From Planctomycetota bacterium (GTDB lineage: Bacteria > Planctomycetota > Phycisphaerae > Phycisphaerales > UBA1924), in the NCBI GenBank assembly GCA_003696725.1, contig RFGI01000125.1, positions 1-33,094 on the forward strand: a stretch of DNA of 33,094 nt, written 5' to 3'. The notes under the pieces were generated by a model that was not told the DNA's origin, searched no databases, and saw nothing but the letters and a program-made list of their open reading frames with translations. Made by a program: the position numbers and the translations under genes. Every line of letters begins with the position of its first letter. Position 1 is the stretch's first letter. Positions 14,511-23,979 of the stretch are shown piece after piece.

Positions 14511-15536
14511 GTGGCGCCGACGAGGATCATCATCGCCGCCGTGTGCGCCGCGGCGGGGTTCGCGCTGGCCGCGGTCGGGGGCTGCGCCGTTGGGCGTCAT
14601 CGAGACGCCGACGCCGCGCCCGACGCCGGCCCGTTCGTCGTCGTGCTCGGCGTGGCGCAGGACGCGGGGGCGCCGCAAGCCGGGGCGGACGCGCACCCGG
14701 GGTGGGAGGACCCGTCCAAGCGCCTGCGCGCCGCGTGCCTGGGGCTGGTGGACCCGCGGTCGGGGAGGTATTGGCTGTTCGAGGCGACGCCGGACTTCCG
14801 GTCGCAGCTGCACGATCTGCACCGCGCTGCGGCCGAAGCATCGGCGCCGGGCGTCGAGCCCGCGCTGGCGGGCATCTTCATCACGCACGCGCACATCGGG
14901 CACTACACCGGGCTGATGTTCCTCGGGCACGAGTCGATGGGCGCGTCGGGCGTGCCGGTGTACGCGGCGGCGAGGATGGCCCGGTTCCTGCGCACCAACG
15001 GGCCTTGGGATCAACTCGTGCGGTACGGGAACATCCGGCTGCAGGAGATCGCGCCGGGGCGGGAGATCGCCTTGGCGCCGTCGCTGCTCGTCGGGGCCGT
15101 CCCCGTCCCGCACCGTCAGGAGTATTCAGAGGTCGTCGCGTTCATCCTCGAGGGGCCGTCGCGGCGCGTGCTGTTCCTGCCCGACGTGGACTCGTGGGAC
15201 GACATGGACGCCGCCGGGACCCCGATCGAGTCGCTGCTGGCGGGCGTCGACGTGGCGTACCTCGACGGGACGTTCTTCGGCGACGGCGAGGTCCCCGGCC
15301 GCGACATGACCGGCTTCCCCCACCCGCGCATCAGGGACAGCGTCCGTCGGCTGGGCCGGCTGCCGGCGTCGGACCGGCCGTCGATCCGGTTCATCCATCT
15401 GAATCACACCAACCCGGCGCAGTTCCCCGGGTCGGCTGCGCGTCGAGAGGTGGAGGCCGCCGGATTCCGGGTCGCGCGCCGGGGCGAGCGCGTGGAACTG
15501 GCGCCGGCGGGCGACACCGGCGCCGGGCCCGGTTGA
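14511..15536 (+). CDS. PqqB-like metallo-beta-lactamase-fold protein, predicted lipoprotein
   Basis: A 341-residue protein. The N-terminus (RIIIAAVCAAAGFALAAVGGC) is a lipoprotein signal with lipobox VGGC. The body has the PqqB-like metallo-beta-lactamase pattern: VVVLGVAQDAGAPQ, then THAHIGHYTGLMFLG in place of the usual HxHxDH metal motif, RFLRTNGPWDQLV, PHRQEYSE, LFLPDVDSWDDMD, YLDGTFF and FIHLNHTNP. In the first motif the aspartate of HxHxDH is glycine; this seems to be a trait of the subfamily rather than damage, by memory. It does not imply PQQ synthesis, as no other pqq gene is near. The GTG at 14511 is the only start that keeps the lipobox and avoids the tRNA. Confidence 0.87.
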   Translation: MAPTRIIIAAVCAAAGFALAAVGGCAVGRHRDADAAPDAGPFVVVLGVAQDAGAPQAGADAHPGWEDPSKRLRAACLGLVDPRSGRYWLFEATPDFRSQLHDLHRAAAEASAPGVEPALAGIFITHAHIGHYTGLMFLGHESMGASGVPVYAAARMARFLRTNGPWDQLVRYGNIRLQEIAPGREIALAPSLLVGAVPVPHRQEYSEVVAFILEGPSRRVLFLPDVDSWDDMDAAGTPIESLLAGVDVAYLDGTFFGDGEVPGRDMTGFPHPRIRDSVRRLGRLPASDRPSIRFIHLNHTNPAQFPGSAARREVEAAGFRVARRGERVELAPAGDTGAGPG

Positions 15537-15539
15537 ACG

Positions 15540-15545
15540 TAGACT
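15540..15545 (+). promoter_or_regulatory. -10-like box, leaderless start candidate for channel operon
   Basis: TAGACT ends 6 bases before GTG 15552 and there is no SD. It lies in the 15-base gap after the previous stop. No good -35 is visible. Confidence 0.5.
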
Positions 15546-15551
15546 GGCCGT

Positions 15552-18500
15552 GTGTTCTTCCGTCGTCGGGCGAGAACGGGTCAACGGCTGGCGCTCGCGT
15601 CGCTGATCGCATCGGCGGCGGCGATCGGGGCGCGCGGGCAGCCGCCGACCGCGCCCGCACAAGGAGGCGCGCCGCAGGCCGAGCAGACCGCGGCGCCGGC
15701 GTCCTGGCCCACGCTCGAGGGCCTGCGGTCGGCGCGCGACGCCGCGCAGAGCGCGCCCGATCTTGACCAGGCGACGCGAGACTCAATCGTGTCGACCTAC
15801 GCGCAGGCGATCGCCATGCTGGAGGCCGCCGAGGCCGCCACCACGCAGGCGGCGGCGTTCGACGCGGACCGGGAGGCGGCGCCGGGCCGGCTGGCGGAGG
15901 TCCGGGCGGCGATCGACGCGCTGGGCTCGTCATCGGCTCAGGCGGACCTGACCGGCGCGCTGGAGGCGCTGGACGCGCGCCTCACCGAGCGCCGGGCCGA
16001 ACTCGAACGGTGGCGGAGCGAGCGGGAGTCCCTCGCCGCCGAGGCGGCCCGCCGGGCGTCGCGACTCGCGGAGCTGCCGGCGCTGATCGCCAAGGCGCGC
16101 GAGGAGGCGGCGGCAGCCGGCGACGGGGCCGTCGCGGCGCCGGCGGAGGTGCTGACGATCGCGGCGGCCGAGCGGGCCCTGGCCGAGGCTCGCCGCCGTC
16201 GCGCCCAATCGGAACTGCGGTTGCTGACGGCGGAACAGGCGAGCTACGCCGCCCGGGCGGACCTGTTGACGGCTCGGCGCGAGCGCGCCGACCGGATGGT
16301 GGCGGTGCTGACGCGGGAGGTGGAGGCGCTGCAGCAGGAGGTCGCCCGGCGGCGGGCCGCCGCCGCCGACGCCCAAGCCGAGCAGTCCCGCGAGCAGGCG
16401 ACCGACCTCCCGCCGGCGCTGGCCTCGGCGGCGACAGCCAACGCGGCCCTCGCCGAGGAGTTGGCCTCGATCCAGCGCCGGCTGGCCGAGGCGCAGCAGG
16501 ACGCGGCCGCGGCGCGCGAACGCGCCAGCGCGCAGGCGCCGCGGCTGGAGGAGATCCGCGCCCGGGCGTCGGCGGGCGAGGGGCCGTGGGTCGGCGTGCA
16601 GCTGCGCACGGAACTGCAGCGGCTCCCGGATCCCACGGAGTTGGCGCGCGAGCACCGCCGGCTGGCGCGGGCCATCAACGCCGCCCGACGCCGACAGATC
16701 GAGATCGAGTCGGAGATCGTGGCGCTGGGCGCGTCGCCGGAGGACGCGGCCGACGCGCTGGTGTCGTCGGTCGACGACCCCGGGCGCTGGCGGGCGCGGG
16801 CCGAGTCGCTCCTGCGGGATCGTCTCGAGACGCTGCGCAGCCTGAGCAGCGCGACGAACGACCTGCTCGGGGCGCTGAGCGAGCACGCAACGGCCGTCAC
16901 GACCTTGGCCAACGACGCCCGGCGGCTGCGGCGGTTCATCGAGGAACGCATCTTGTGGGTCCGCTCCTCGGACGCCGTCACGGGCGAAGCGCCGGCCCGG
17001 CTGGTGAGGGAGCTGCGCGCGGAGCTGGCGCCGGCGATCTGGGCCCGGGCGCCGGCGGCGGCGCGGGAGGAATGGCTCGCCAGGCCCGTGCGGCACACGG
17101 CGGCGGCGATCGCGGCGCTGGCGCTGATCGCGCTGGCCAGGCGGTCCAGGTGGATCGAATCACGGATCCGGGGGCGCGGGGCCAAGCCCGGTCGGCATGA
17201 TGCGAAGACGGCCCTGGCCGGGGTGGGGCTGGCGGGTGTGCGGGCGGCCGCCTGGGCCGGTCCTCTGGCGGTCGGGTCGGAGTTTTTCGGGTCGATCGGG
17301 CCGGGGTGGGGCCCGGGCAAGCCGCTGGCCGCGGCGCTGTGGGCGTCGGCGTGGTTCACGTTTGTCGCGCGGCTGGTGTGGCTGCTGTGCCGCGAGGGCG
17401 GCGTGGGCGAGCGCGACTTCCGCTGGCCGGCCGACGCCCGCCGGGCCGTGCGCGCCACGCTTCGGTGGTGGGCCGTCCCCGCGGGCGCGGCGCTGGCGGC
17501 GACGGCGTTCGCCGAGACGTCGGAGGCCGCCCCGGGCTCGACGGAGCTCTTGCGGGTCTTCCTCGTGGTGTCGCAGATTTTATTGATCGCGCTGGTTTGG
17601 CGGGTGGGTCGGCGCCGGTCGCCGGTGATGCGCGCCTTCTGGGGGCCGGACCGATCGGGCTGGCTCTATCGCGTCTGGCCGGCGTTGCACGTGGGGCTGC
17701 TGACGGCTGGGGCGTCTCTGGTCGCGGCGGCGCTGGCCGGGTACGTCTACACCGCGGCGCGGCTGACCGAGCGGGTGTGGCTCAGCGCGGGGGCGCTGGT
17801 CGGCGTCGTGACCCTGCGGGCGCTGGTGCGGCGGTGGGCGGTGCTCCAGCGGCGGGCGCTGGCGGTGGAGCAGCTGCGGGCCGAACAAGCGCGGCAGGGC
17901 GCGGCGCCGGGCGATGCCGCCCCCCCGATCGAGCCCGACGCCATCGACGCCGGCGCGGTCGGCGCGCAGACGCTGCGGCTGGTGCGCGCGGTGGTCGTGG
18001 TGACGGCGGTGGCGGCGCTGGCGGCGATCTGGTCGGGCGTGGCGCCGGCGCTGGGAGCGCTGGACCGCGTGCGGGCGCCGGGGCTCGGCGTGTCGGTCGT
18101 CGAACTGGGGGCGGCGGCGCTGGCCGTCGTGGTGACGGTGATCCTGGCGCGGAACCTGCCCGGGTTGCTCGAGGCGTTGGTCATCCGCCGGCTGCCCATC
18201 GACGCGGGCGCGCGGTACGCAATCACCATGCTGGTGCGCTACGCCCTGCTGGTCGCGGGGATCCTGGCGGCCAGCGGCGCGGTGGGGCTGCGCTGGTCGC
18301 AGGTGCAGTGGCTCGCCGCTGCCGCGACGGTCGGGCTGGGGTTCGGGCTGCAGGAGATCTTCGCGAACTTCGTCTCGGGGCTCATCATCCTCTTCGAGCG
18401 GCCCGTGCGCCTCGGCGACACCGTCACCGTCGGCAACCTCACCGGCACGGTGACGCGCATCCGCATGCGCGCGACGACCATCCTCGACTGGGACCGCAAG

Positions 18501-18926
18501 GAGATCATCATCCCCAACAAGGAGTTCATCACGACGCAGCTGGTGAACTGGACGCTGACGGACTCGGTCCTACGGATCATCTGCCCGGTGGGGATCGCGT
18601 ACGGATCGGACACCGCCCTGGCCGAGCGGCTGCTGTACGAGGTCGCCGCCGAGGTCCCGCGGGTCCTGGACGACCCTCCGCCCAAGGTGATCTTCCAGGG
18701 GTTCGGCGACAGCACGCTGAACTTCGAGCTGCGCGCGTACATCGACAGCATCGAGTGGTTCGTCTCCATCCGGCACGAGATCAACAACCTGATCGACCGG
18801 AAGTTCCGCGAGCACGGGATCGAGATCGCCTTCCCGCAGCGCGACCTGCACGTGCGCAGCATCCCGAGGCCCGTGGCCGAGGCGCTGGCCAGAAGCGCCG
18901 GGCGAGGCGGGGGCGTGTCGCCGTGA
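15552..18926 (+). CDS. Large MscK-like mechanosensitive channel
   Basis: A 1124-residue MscS-superfamily channel of the large MscK/KefA-like type, which opens under membrane tension and lets ions and small solutes out. It begins with a signal-like segment (about 1-35). A long alanine/glutamate/arginine-rich periplasmic coiled-coil region follows (about 60-490). Many membrane helices lie at about 510-910. The MscS core holds the pore helix VGLGFGLQEIFANFVSGL (about 925-945) and ERPVRLGDTVTVGNLTG, then IIIPNKEFITTQLVNW, and the C-terminal domain ends in RKFREHGIEIAFPQRDLHV. GTG 15552 has no SD but follows a -10-like TAGACT by 6 bases. The stop overlaps the next start as GTGA, so the channel is translated together with the protease/RimK/AstE-like genes, an unusual pairing. 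Confidence 0.93.
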   Translation: MFFRRRARTGQRLALASLIASAAAIGARGQPPTAPAQGGAPQAEQTAAPASWPTLEGLRSARDAAQSAPDLDQATRDSIVSTYAQAIAMLEAAEAATTQAAAFDADREAAPGRLAEVRAAIDALGSSSAQADLTGALEALDARLTERRAELERWRSERESLAAEAARRASRLAELPALIAKAREEAAAAGDGAVAAPAEVLTIAAAERALAEARRRRAQSELRLLTAEQASYAARADLLTARRERADRMVAVLTREVEALQQEVARRRAAAADAQAEQSREQATDLPPALASAATANAALAEELASIQRRLAEAQQDAAAARERASAQAPRLEEIRARASAGEGPWVGVQLRTELQRLPDPTELAREHRRLARAINAARRRQIEIESEIVALGASPEDAADALVSSVDDPGRWRARAESLLRDRLETLRSLSSATNDLLGALSEHATAVTTLANDARRLRRFIEERILWVRSSDAVTGEAPARLVRELRAELAPAIWARAPAAAREEWLARPVRHTAAAIAALALIALARRSRWIESRIRGRGAKPGRHDAKTALAGVGLAGVRAAAWAGPLAVGSEFFGSIGPGWGPGKPLAAALWASAWFTFVARLVWLLCREGGVGERDFRWPADARRAVRATLRWWAVPAGAALAATAFAETSEAAPGSTELLRVFLVVSQILLIALVWRVGRRRSPVMRAFWGPDRSGWLYRVWPALHVGLLTAGASLVAAALAGYVYTAARLTERVWLSAGALVGVVTLRALVRRWAVLQRRALAVEQLRAEQARQGAAPGDAAPPIEPDAIDAGAVGAQTLRLVRAVVVVTAVAALAAIWSGVAPALGALDRVRAPGLGVSVVELGAAALAVVVTVILARNLPGLLEALVIRRLPIDAGARYAITMLVRYALLVAGILAASGAVGLRWSQVQWLAAAATVGLGFGLQEIFANFVSGLIILFERPVRLGDTVTVGNLTGTVTRIRMRATTILDWDRKEIIIPNKEFITTQLVNWTLTDSVLRIICPVGIAYGSDTALAERLLYEVAAEVPRVLDDPPPKVIFQGFGDSTLNFELRAYIDSIEWFVSIRHEINNLIDRKFREHGIEIAFPQRDLHVRSIPRPVAEALARSAGRGGGVSP

Positions 18927-19399
18927 CCGGCCCGCCCGAACCCAGCAAGACGGTGATCGGCTGGAAGGAGCGGGTGACGCTCCCCGAGTGGGGCGTCGAG
19001 GGGATCGTCGCCAAGGCCGACACCGGGGCGCGGACCGGGGCGATCGACGTCGCGTCGATCGAGGAGCGGCCCGGCGGGCGCGTGCGCTTCGGCCTGGTGC
19101 TGGCGCGGGCGTCGCGCGGGGGCGACGGCGCCGAGGTCCGCACGATCGAGACGGCCGTGACGCGCCGGTCGCGGGTGCGCTCGAGTTTCGGCGCCAGCCA
19201 CGACCGGCTGTTCGTGGAGACGGAGGTCCGGCTGGGCGGGCTGTCCAAGCGCATCGAGTTGGGCCTGGTGTGCCGAAAGAACATGCTGTGCCGGATGCTG
19301 CTGGGGCGTGCGGCGCTGGCGCCGGAGTTCATCGTGGACCCGGCCCGGCGGCGGACGCTCGGGCGCGGACGGCGCGGGCGCCGGGAGGAGAAGGCATGA
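18923..19399 (+). CDS. Retropepsin-like zinc protease, RimB/COG4067 type
   Basis: A 158-residue protein of the family called ATP-dependent zinc protease or RimB, which has a retropepsin-like aspartic protease fold. The active-site loop is KADTGARTGAIDV (Asp33-Thr34-Gly35), preceded by IGWKERVTLPEWG, which is typical of the family. The C-terminal family segment is KRIELGLVCRKNMLCRMLLGR. The last 20 residues are arginine-rich. It overlaps the channel gene (GTGA at 18923-18926) and the RimK-like gene (ATGA at 19396-19399). By the known rim operon, it is expected to act on the peptide product or the target of the neighbouring ATP-grasp ligase; the real substrate is unknown. Confidence 0.9.
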   Translation: MTGPPEPSKTVIGWKERVTLPEWGVEGIVAKADTGARTGAIDVASIEERPGGRVRFGLVLARASRGGDGAEVRTIETAVTRRSRVRSSFGASHDRLFVETEVRLGGLSKRIELGLVCRKNMLCRMLLGRAALAPEFIVDPARRRTLGRGRRGRREEKA

Positions 19400-20586
19400 A
19401 GATCGCGATCCTGTCGCGCTCGCCGCGGTGCTACAGCACGAAGCGGCTGCGCCAGGCGGCCGAGTCCCGCGGGCACCGGGTGCGTGTGATGGACACGCTG
19501 CGGTTCTCGATCGGGCTTCAGACGCGGGCGCCGGAGCTGTACTACAAGGGCCGGCCCGCGCCGGCGGCGGACGCGATCATCCCGAGGATCGGGGCGTCGA
19601 TCACGTTCTACGGGACGGCGGTGGTCCGGCAGTTCGAGCAGATGGGCGTGTTCACGCTCTCGGCGTCGCACGCGATCAGCGTGTCGCGGGACAAGCTGCG
19701 GTCGATGCAGGCGCTGAGCCGGCACGAGATCGGGCTCCCGGCGACGGCGTTCGTGCGCGACCGGGCGGAGATCCTGCCGGCGATCGAGCGCGTGGGCGGG
19801 GCGCCCGTGATCATCAAGCTGCTGGAGGGCACGCAGGGCATCGGCGTGATCCTCGCCGACACGGTGAAGGTCGCCGAGGCGATCATCGAAACGCTCCAGG
19901 GCGCGCGGCAGAACGTCCTCATCCAGAAGTTCGTCGCCGAGAGCAAGGGCCGGGACGTGCGCGCCTTCGTGGTGGGCGACCGCGTGGTCGCGGCGATGCG
20001 GCGTGTGGCGGCGGGGCAGGAGTTCCGTTCCAACGTCCACCGGGGCGGGTCCGCCGAGGCCCTCGACCTCGACCCGGCCTACGAGCGCACCGCGGTGCAC
20101 GCGGCGCAGATCCTGGGCCTGCGCGTCGCGGGCGTGGACATGCTCGAGGGCGCCGACGGCCCGCAGGTCATGGAGGTCAACTCGTCGCCGGGGCTCGAAG
20201 GCATCGAGGGCGCCACCGGCGCCGACATCGCGGGCGACATCATCGCCCTGCTCGAGCGGCAGGCGCAGTTCCCCGACGTGGACCTCAGGCAGAGGCTGTC
20301 GCTGGCGCGGGGCTACGGCGTGGCGGAGTTCGTCGTCGCGCCGGAATCCCCCCTCGTGGACCGGACGCTCGCGTCGCTGGACCTCCGGCAGCGCGACATC
20401 CTGGTGCTGTCCATCACCCGCTCGGGCGTCGTGATCCCCAACCCGCGGGGCGACGAGCGGATCCTCGCCGGCGACACGCTGCTGTGCTACGGCAAGCTGC
20501 TGACGCTCGAGGGCCTGCTCCCGCCGACGAGGCCGCGCCGCCGAACCAAAAAGACGCCCGGCGCCCGCCGGCCCGCCGGCGAGTGA
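19396..20586 (+). CDS. rimK: RimK-like ATP-grasp ligase fused to a TrkA-C (RCK-C) domain
   Basis: A 396-residue protein. Residues about 1-290 are a RimK-family ATP-grasp ligase: MKIAILSRSPRCYSTKRL, SVSRDKLRSMQALSRHEIG, the ATP-binding lysine segment VIIKLLEGTQGIGV (about 137-150), LIQKFVAESKGRDVRAFVVG, and the magnesium site VAGVDMLEG...QVMEVNSSPGLEGIE (about 236-273). RimK adds glutamate residues to ribosomal protein S6 or makes poly-alpha-glutamate. Residues about 312-375 (AEFVVAPESPLVDRTLASL, through ILAGDTLLCYG) match the TrkA-C/RCK-C domain known from potassium channel regulation, followed by a basic tail. SD GGAGGAGAAGG precedes ATG 19396. The fusion suggests that ligase activity answers to a small ligand or ion status; this is an inference. 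Confidence 0.92.
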   Translation: MKIAILSRSPRCYSTKRLRQAAESRGHRVRVMDTLRFSIGLQTRAPELYYKGRPAPAADAIIPRIGASITFYGTAVVRQFEQMGVFTLSASHAISVSRDKLRSMQALSRHEIGLPATAFVRDRAEILPAIERVGGAPVIIKLLEGTQGIGVILADTVKVAEAIIETLQGARQNVLIQKFVAESKGRDVRAFVVGDRVVAAMRRVAAGQEFRSNVHRGGSAEALDLDPAYERTAVHAAQILGLRVAGVDMLEGADGPQVMEVNSSPGLEGIEGATGADIAGDIIALLERQAQFPDVDLRQRLSLARGYGVAEFVVAPESPLVDRTLASLDLRQRDILVLSITRSGVVIPNPRGDERILAGDTLLCYGKLLTLEGLLPPTRPRRRTKKTPGARRPAGE

Positions 20587-20590
20587 CCGC

Positions 20591-21652
20591 ATGGCCCGCC
20601 GATCCCCCATCGTGATCGCCGGCCAGCGCGTCGGCCCGGGCCAGACGCGGACCATCGACCTGCCGGTCTCGGAGACGTACCACGGCGAGGCGGTCGTCAC
20701 CCCCGTGCGCGTGGTGCGGGCGCGGCGGCCGGGCCCGAGGCTGCTGATCACCGCGGCGGTCCACGGCGACGAACTCAACGGGCTGGGCATCGTGCGCGAG
20801 CTGATGTTCGATGAGAACCTGCGTCCCTCGGCGGGCACGCTCATGTGCGTACCGGTGGTGAACATGCCGGCGGTCGAGAGCCAGTCGCGGTACGTGCCGG
20901 ATCGGCGGGACCTGAACCGGTCGTTCCCGGGCTCGCCCGCGGGCAGCATGGCCGCCCGGATCGCGCACACCATCTTCCACGGGGTGGTCCGGCAGGCGGA
21001 TTTCTGCGTGGACCTGCACACCGCCGCGGTCCAGCGCACGAACTACCCGAACGTCCGCGCGGACCTCCGCAACCCGGGCGCCCGGCGGCTGGCGACGGCG
21101 TTCGGGTGCGAGCTGATCGTCAGCGGCAAAGGCCCCGAGGGCTCCCTGCGCCGCTGCGCGTGCGAGGCGGGCGTGCCCACGATCATCCTCGAGGCCGGCG
21201 AGGTGTGGAAGATCGAGCCGAGCGTCGTCGAGATCGGGGTGCGCGGCGTGCGCAACGTGATGATCGAACTGGGCATGCTCCAGGGCGAACCCGCCCGACC
21301 GGTCTACCAGACGCGCGTCGAGAAGACCACGTGGGCGCGGGCGACCCTGGGCGGGCTGCTGTGGTTCCACGTGGCGCCGGGCGATCTGGTCGAGGCGGGC
21401 CAGCCCCTGGCGACGAACTCGAGCGTCTTCGGCGAGGGGCGGGCCGTGCTGATCGCGCCGTGCGACGGGATCGTCCTGGGCATGACCACGCTGCCGGCGG
21501 TTCGGCCCGGCGAGCCCGTGTGCCACATCGCCCAGCCCACGCGGTCGCTGGCGAGCATCCGGCGGGCGCTCGAACGCCGCGGCGATTCACTGGCGCGTCG
21601 CCTGCGCCGCGACCTCTCCACGAGCGTGCACGTGACCGAACCCGAGGCGTGA
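20591..21652 (+). CDS. AstE/aspartoacylase-family zinc carboxypeptidase-like protein
   Basis: A 353-residue protein of the succinylglutamate desuccinylase/aspartoacylase family (M14-like, COG3608 type). The zinc ligands are in AAVHGDELNGLG (His58, Glu61) and CVDLHTAA (His about 143). The catalytic glutamate is probably in PTIILEAGEVWK (about 197-208). The C-terminal part is beta-rich, with GLLWFHVAPGDLVEAGQPL and CDGIVLGMTTLPAVRPGEP, resembling a biotinyl/lipoyl-like beta-barrel as in this COG. It starts 4 bases after the RimK-like stop, without its own SD, so it is translationally coupled. Protease, RimK-like ligase and AstE-like peptidase form a known trio; its presumed job is to trim or recycle amidoligase products. 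Confidence 0.92.
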   Translation: MARRSPIVIAGQRVGPGQTRTIDLPVSETYHGEAVVTPVRVVRARRPGPRLLITAAVHGDELNGLGIVRELMFDENLRPSAGTLMCVPVVNMPAVESQSRYVPDRRDLNRSFPGSPAGSMAARIAHTIFHGVVRQADFCVDLHTAAVQRTNYPNVRADLRNPGARRLATAFGCELIVSGKGPEGSLRRCACEAGVPTIILEAGEVWKIEPSVVEIGVRGVRNVMIELGMLQGEPARPVYQTRVEKTTWARATLGGLLWFHVAPGDLVEAGQPLATNSSVFGEGRAVLIAPCDGIVLGMTTLPAVRPGEPVCHIAQPTRSLASIRRALERRGDSLARRLRRDLSTSVHVTEPEA

Positions 21653-21682
21653 CGCCGCCCACGCGGCCGCCCGCCACTCGTC

Positions 21683-22984
<1,302 letters not shown>

Positions 22985-23021
22985 GACTTGGGTCCTCCTG
23001 TGTGCGTCGAAGGCTCCCTCC

Positions 23022-23027
23022 AGTGTA
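23022..23027 (-). promoter_or_regulatory. -10 box upstream of TlpA-like gene
   Basis: Reads TACACT on the minus strand, giving a leader of about 30 bases that contains the SD AGGAGG. The -35 region is weak. Confidence 0.5.
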
Positions 23028-23139
23028 TCACCCCGCGGCCGGATCGAGAGCCCGCGCGTCCGGAGTTGACGCTCGCGCGGCGCACGGTCGGGGCCGGCGC
23101 CTGGGTCGATCAGATTCGTACGGCGCCCGCTGTCGCGAC

Positions 23140-23970
23140 TCAAAGCCACCGGCGGAAGAACTCGACCTGAAGATTCTTCGCGTCGTTGGCGAATCGGCCG
23201 AAGCCGGCGTGCTCGTTGGGCGCGCCGGTCTGGGGCCAGGTGACCAGCCGGACCGTCTCCTCGACCGACGCCGGCGTCTGGCCCGTCTGCGCCGACGGTG
23301 GGACGGGCGCCGGGCCCGTCTGCGCGCAGCGCTCACGCACGGCATCGACGAAGTTCCGCATCCCCTGCGCGGGCGCCCACTGGTCCCGCTCCGAGTGCAG
23401 CGCCAACAGCGGGACGCACCGCCAGCCGTCCAGGTGTCGGATCGGGTCGAGCCGGTCGATCAGGTCTGGCGTGAAGCGTTCGCGGTACGGCATGACGGAG
23501 AAGTCCCCCACGGTGGACTCGACCGCGACGGCGCGGAAGGGGTGATCGTCGCAGCAGCGGCGCAGGGCGGCCATCCCGCCGGCGCTCATCCCGCCGACGC
23601 CGAGACGCTCGCGGTCGAACGCGCCGCCCCACCGGCGCTCGGCGAGGGCGTCGACGACGCCGTCGATCTCGGCGATCATCCGCTCGACGACGTAAAGCGT
23701 GTGCTCGGGCCCGTGCAGGCGCGGGCCGGGCCGCTCGCCGTGCCCGGGCAGGTCCACGGCGCAGGCGGCGATCCCCGCGCGGATCCAGCGGAGGTACCGC
23801 CCCGGGTCGAGGGTCTTGTCGACGGTCCGGCCGTGCATCCACAGGACCGTCGGCGCCGGGGTTGACCAGTCCGGGTGGGCCAGCAGGGCGGGGACCTCGG
23901 CGGGCCCGAGCCGGACCAGCCGCGACGCGGACTTCAGGGCCGACGGCAGCTGCGCGAAGCGTTCGATCAT
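23140..23970 (-). CDS. Alpha/beta hydrolase, dienelactone hydrolase/esterase-like
   Basis: A 276-residue cytoplasmic alpha/beta hydrolase without a signal peptide. Landmarks: TVLWMHGRTVDKT (oxyanion loop), VDLPGHGER, nucleophile elbow GGMSAGGM (serine), acid in LLALHSERDQWAP and catalytic histidine in PNEHAGFG. It begins 9 bases after the stop of the M20 dipeptidase gene on the same strand, so they are probably one operon. Between the acid and the histidine is an odd insertion, CAQTGPAPVPPSAQTGQTPAS (about residues 212-233), encoded by two copies of the dispersed AGACGGGC repeat seen in intergenic DNA at 7778. The frame is kept, so the protein may still be active. Substrate unknown. Confidence 0.87.
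   Translation of the reverse strand: MIERFAQLPSALKSASRLVRLGPAEVPALLAHPDWSTPAPTVLWMHGRTVDKTLDPGRYLRWIRAGIAACAVDLPGHGERPGPRLHGPEHTLYVVERMIAEIDGVVDALAERRWGGAFDRERLGVGGMSAGGMAALRRCCDDHPFRAVAVESTVGDFSVMPYRERFTPDLIDRLDPIRHLDGWRCVPLLALHSERDQWAPAQGMRNFVDAVRERCAQTGPAPVPPSAQTGQTPASVEETVRLVTWPQTGAPNEHAGFGRFANDAKNLQVEFFRRWL
23265..23321 (-). repeat. Two dispersed-repeat copies inside the hydrolase gene
   Basis: On the minus strand, 23321-23298 reads AGACGGGC, a CCGG loop, then CGCCCGTCCCAC. It matches 7778-7801 in 20 of 24 positions outside the loop, or better. A second, more diverged copy begins AGACGGGCCAGACGCC (23288-23265). Both are read in the same frame, giving AQTGPAPVPPS and AQTGQTPAS. Confidence 0.65.
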
Positions 23971-23979
23971 CGGTCGCGC

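Noticed and set aside
14511-15536. True PqqB of PQQ biosynthesis
   Set aside because: There is a lipoprotein signal, a changed metal motif and no pqqA, pqqC, pqqD or pqqE nearby.
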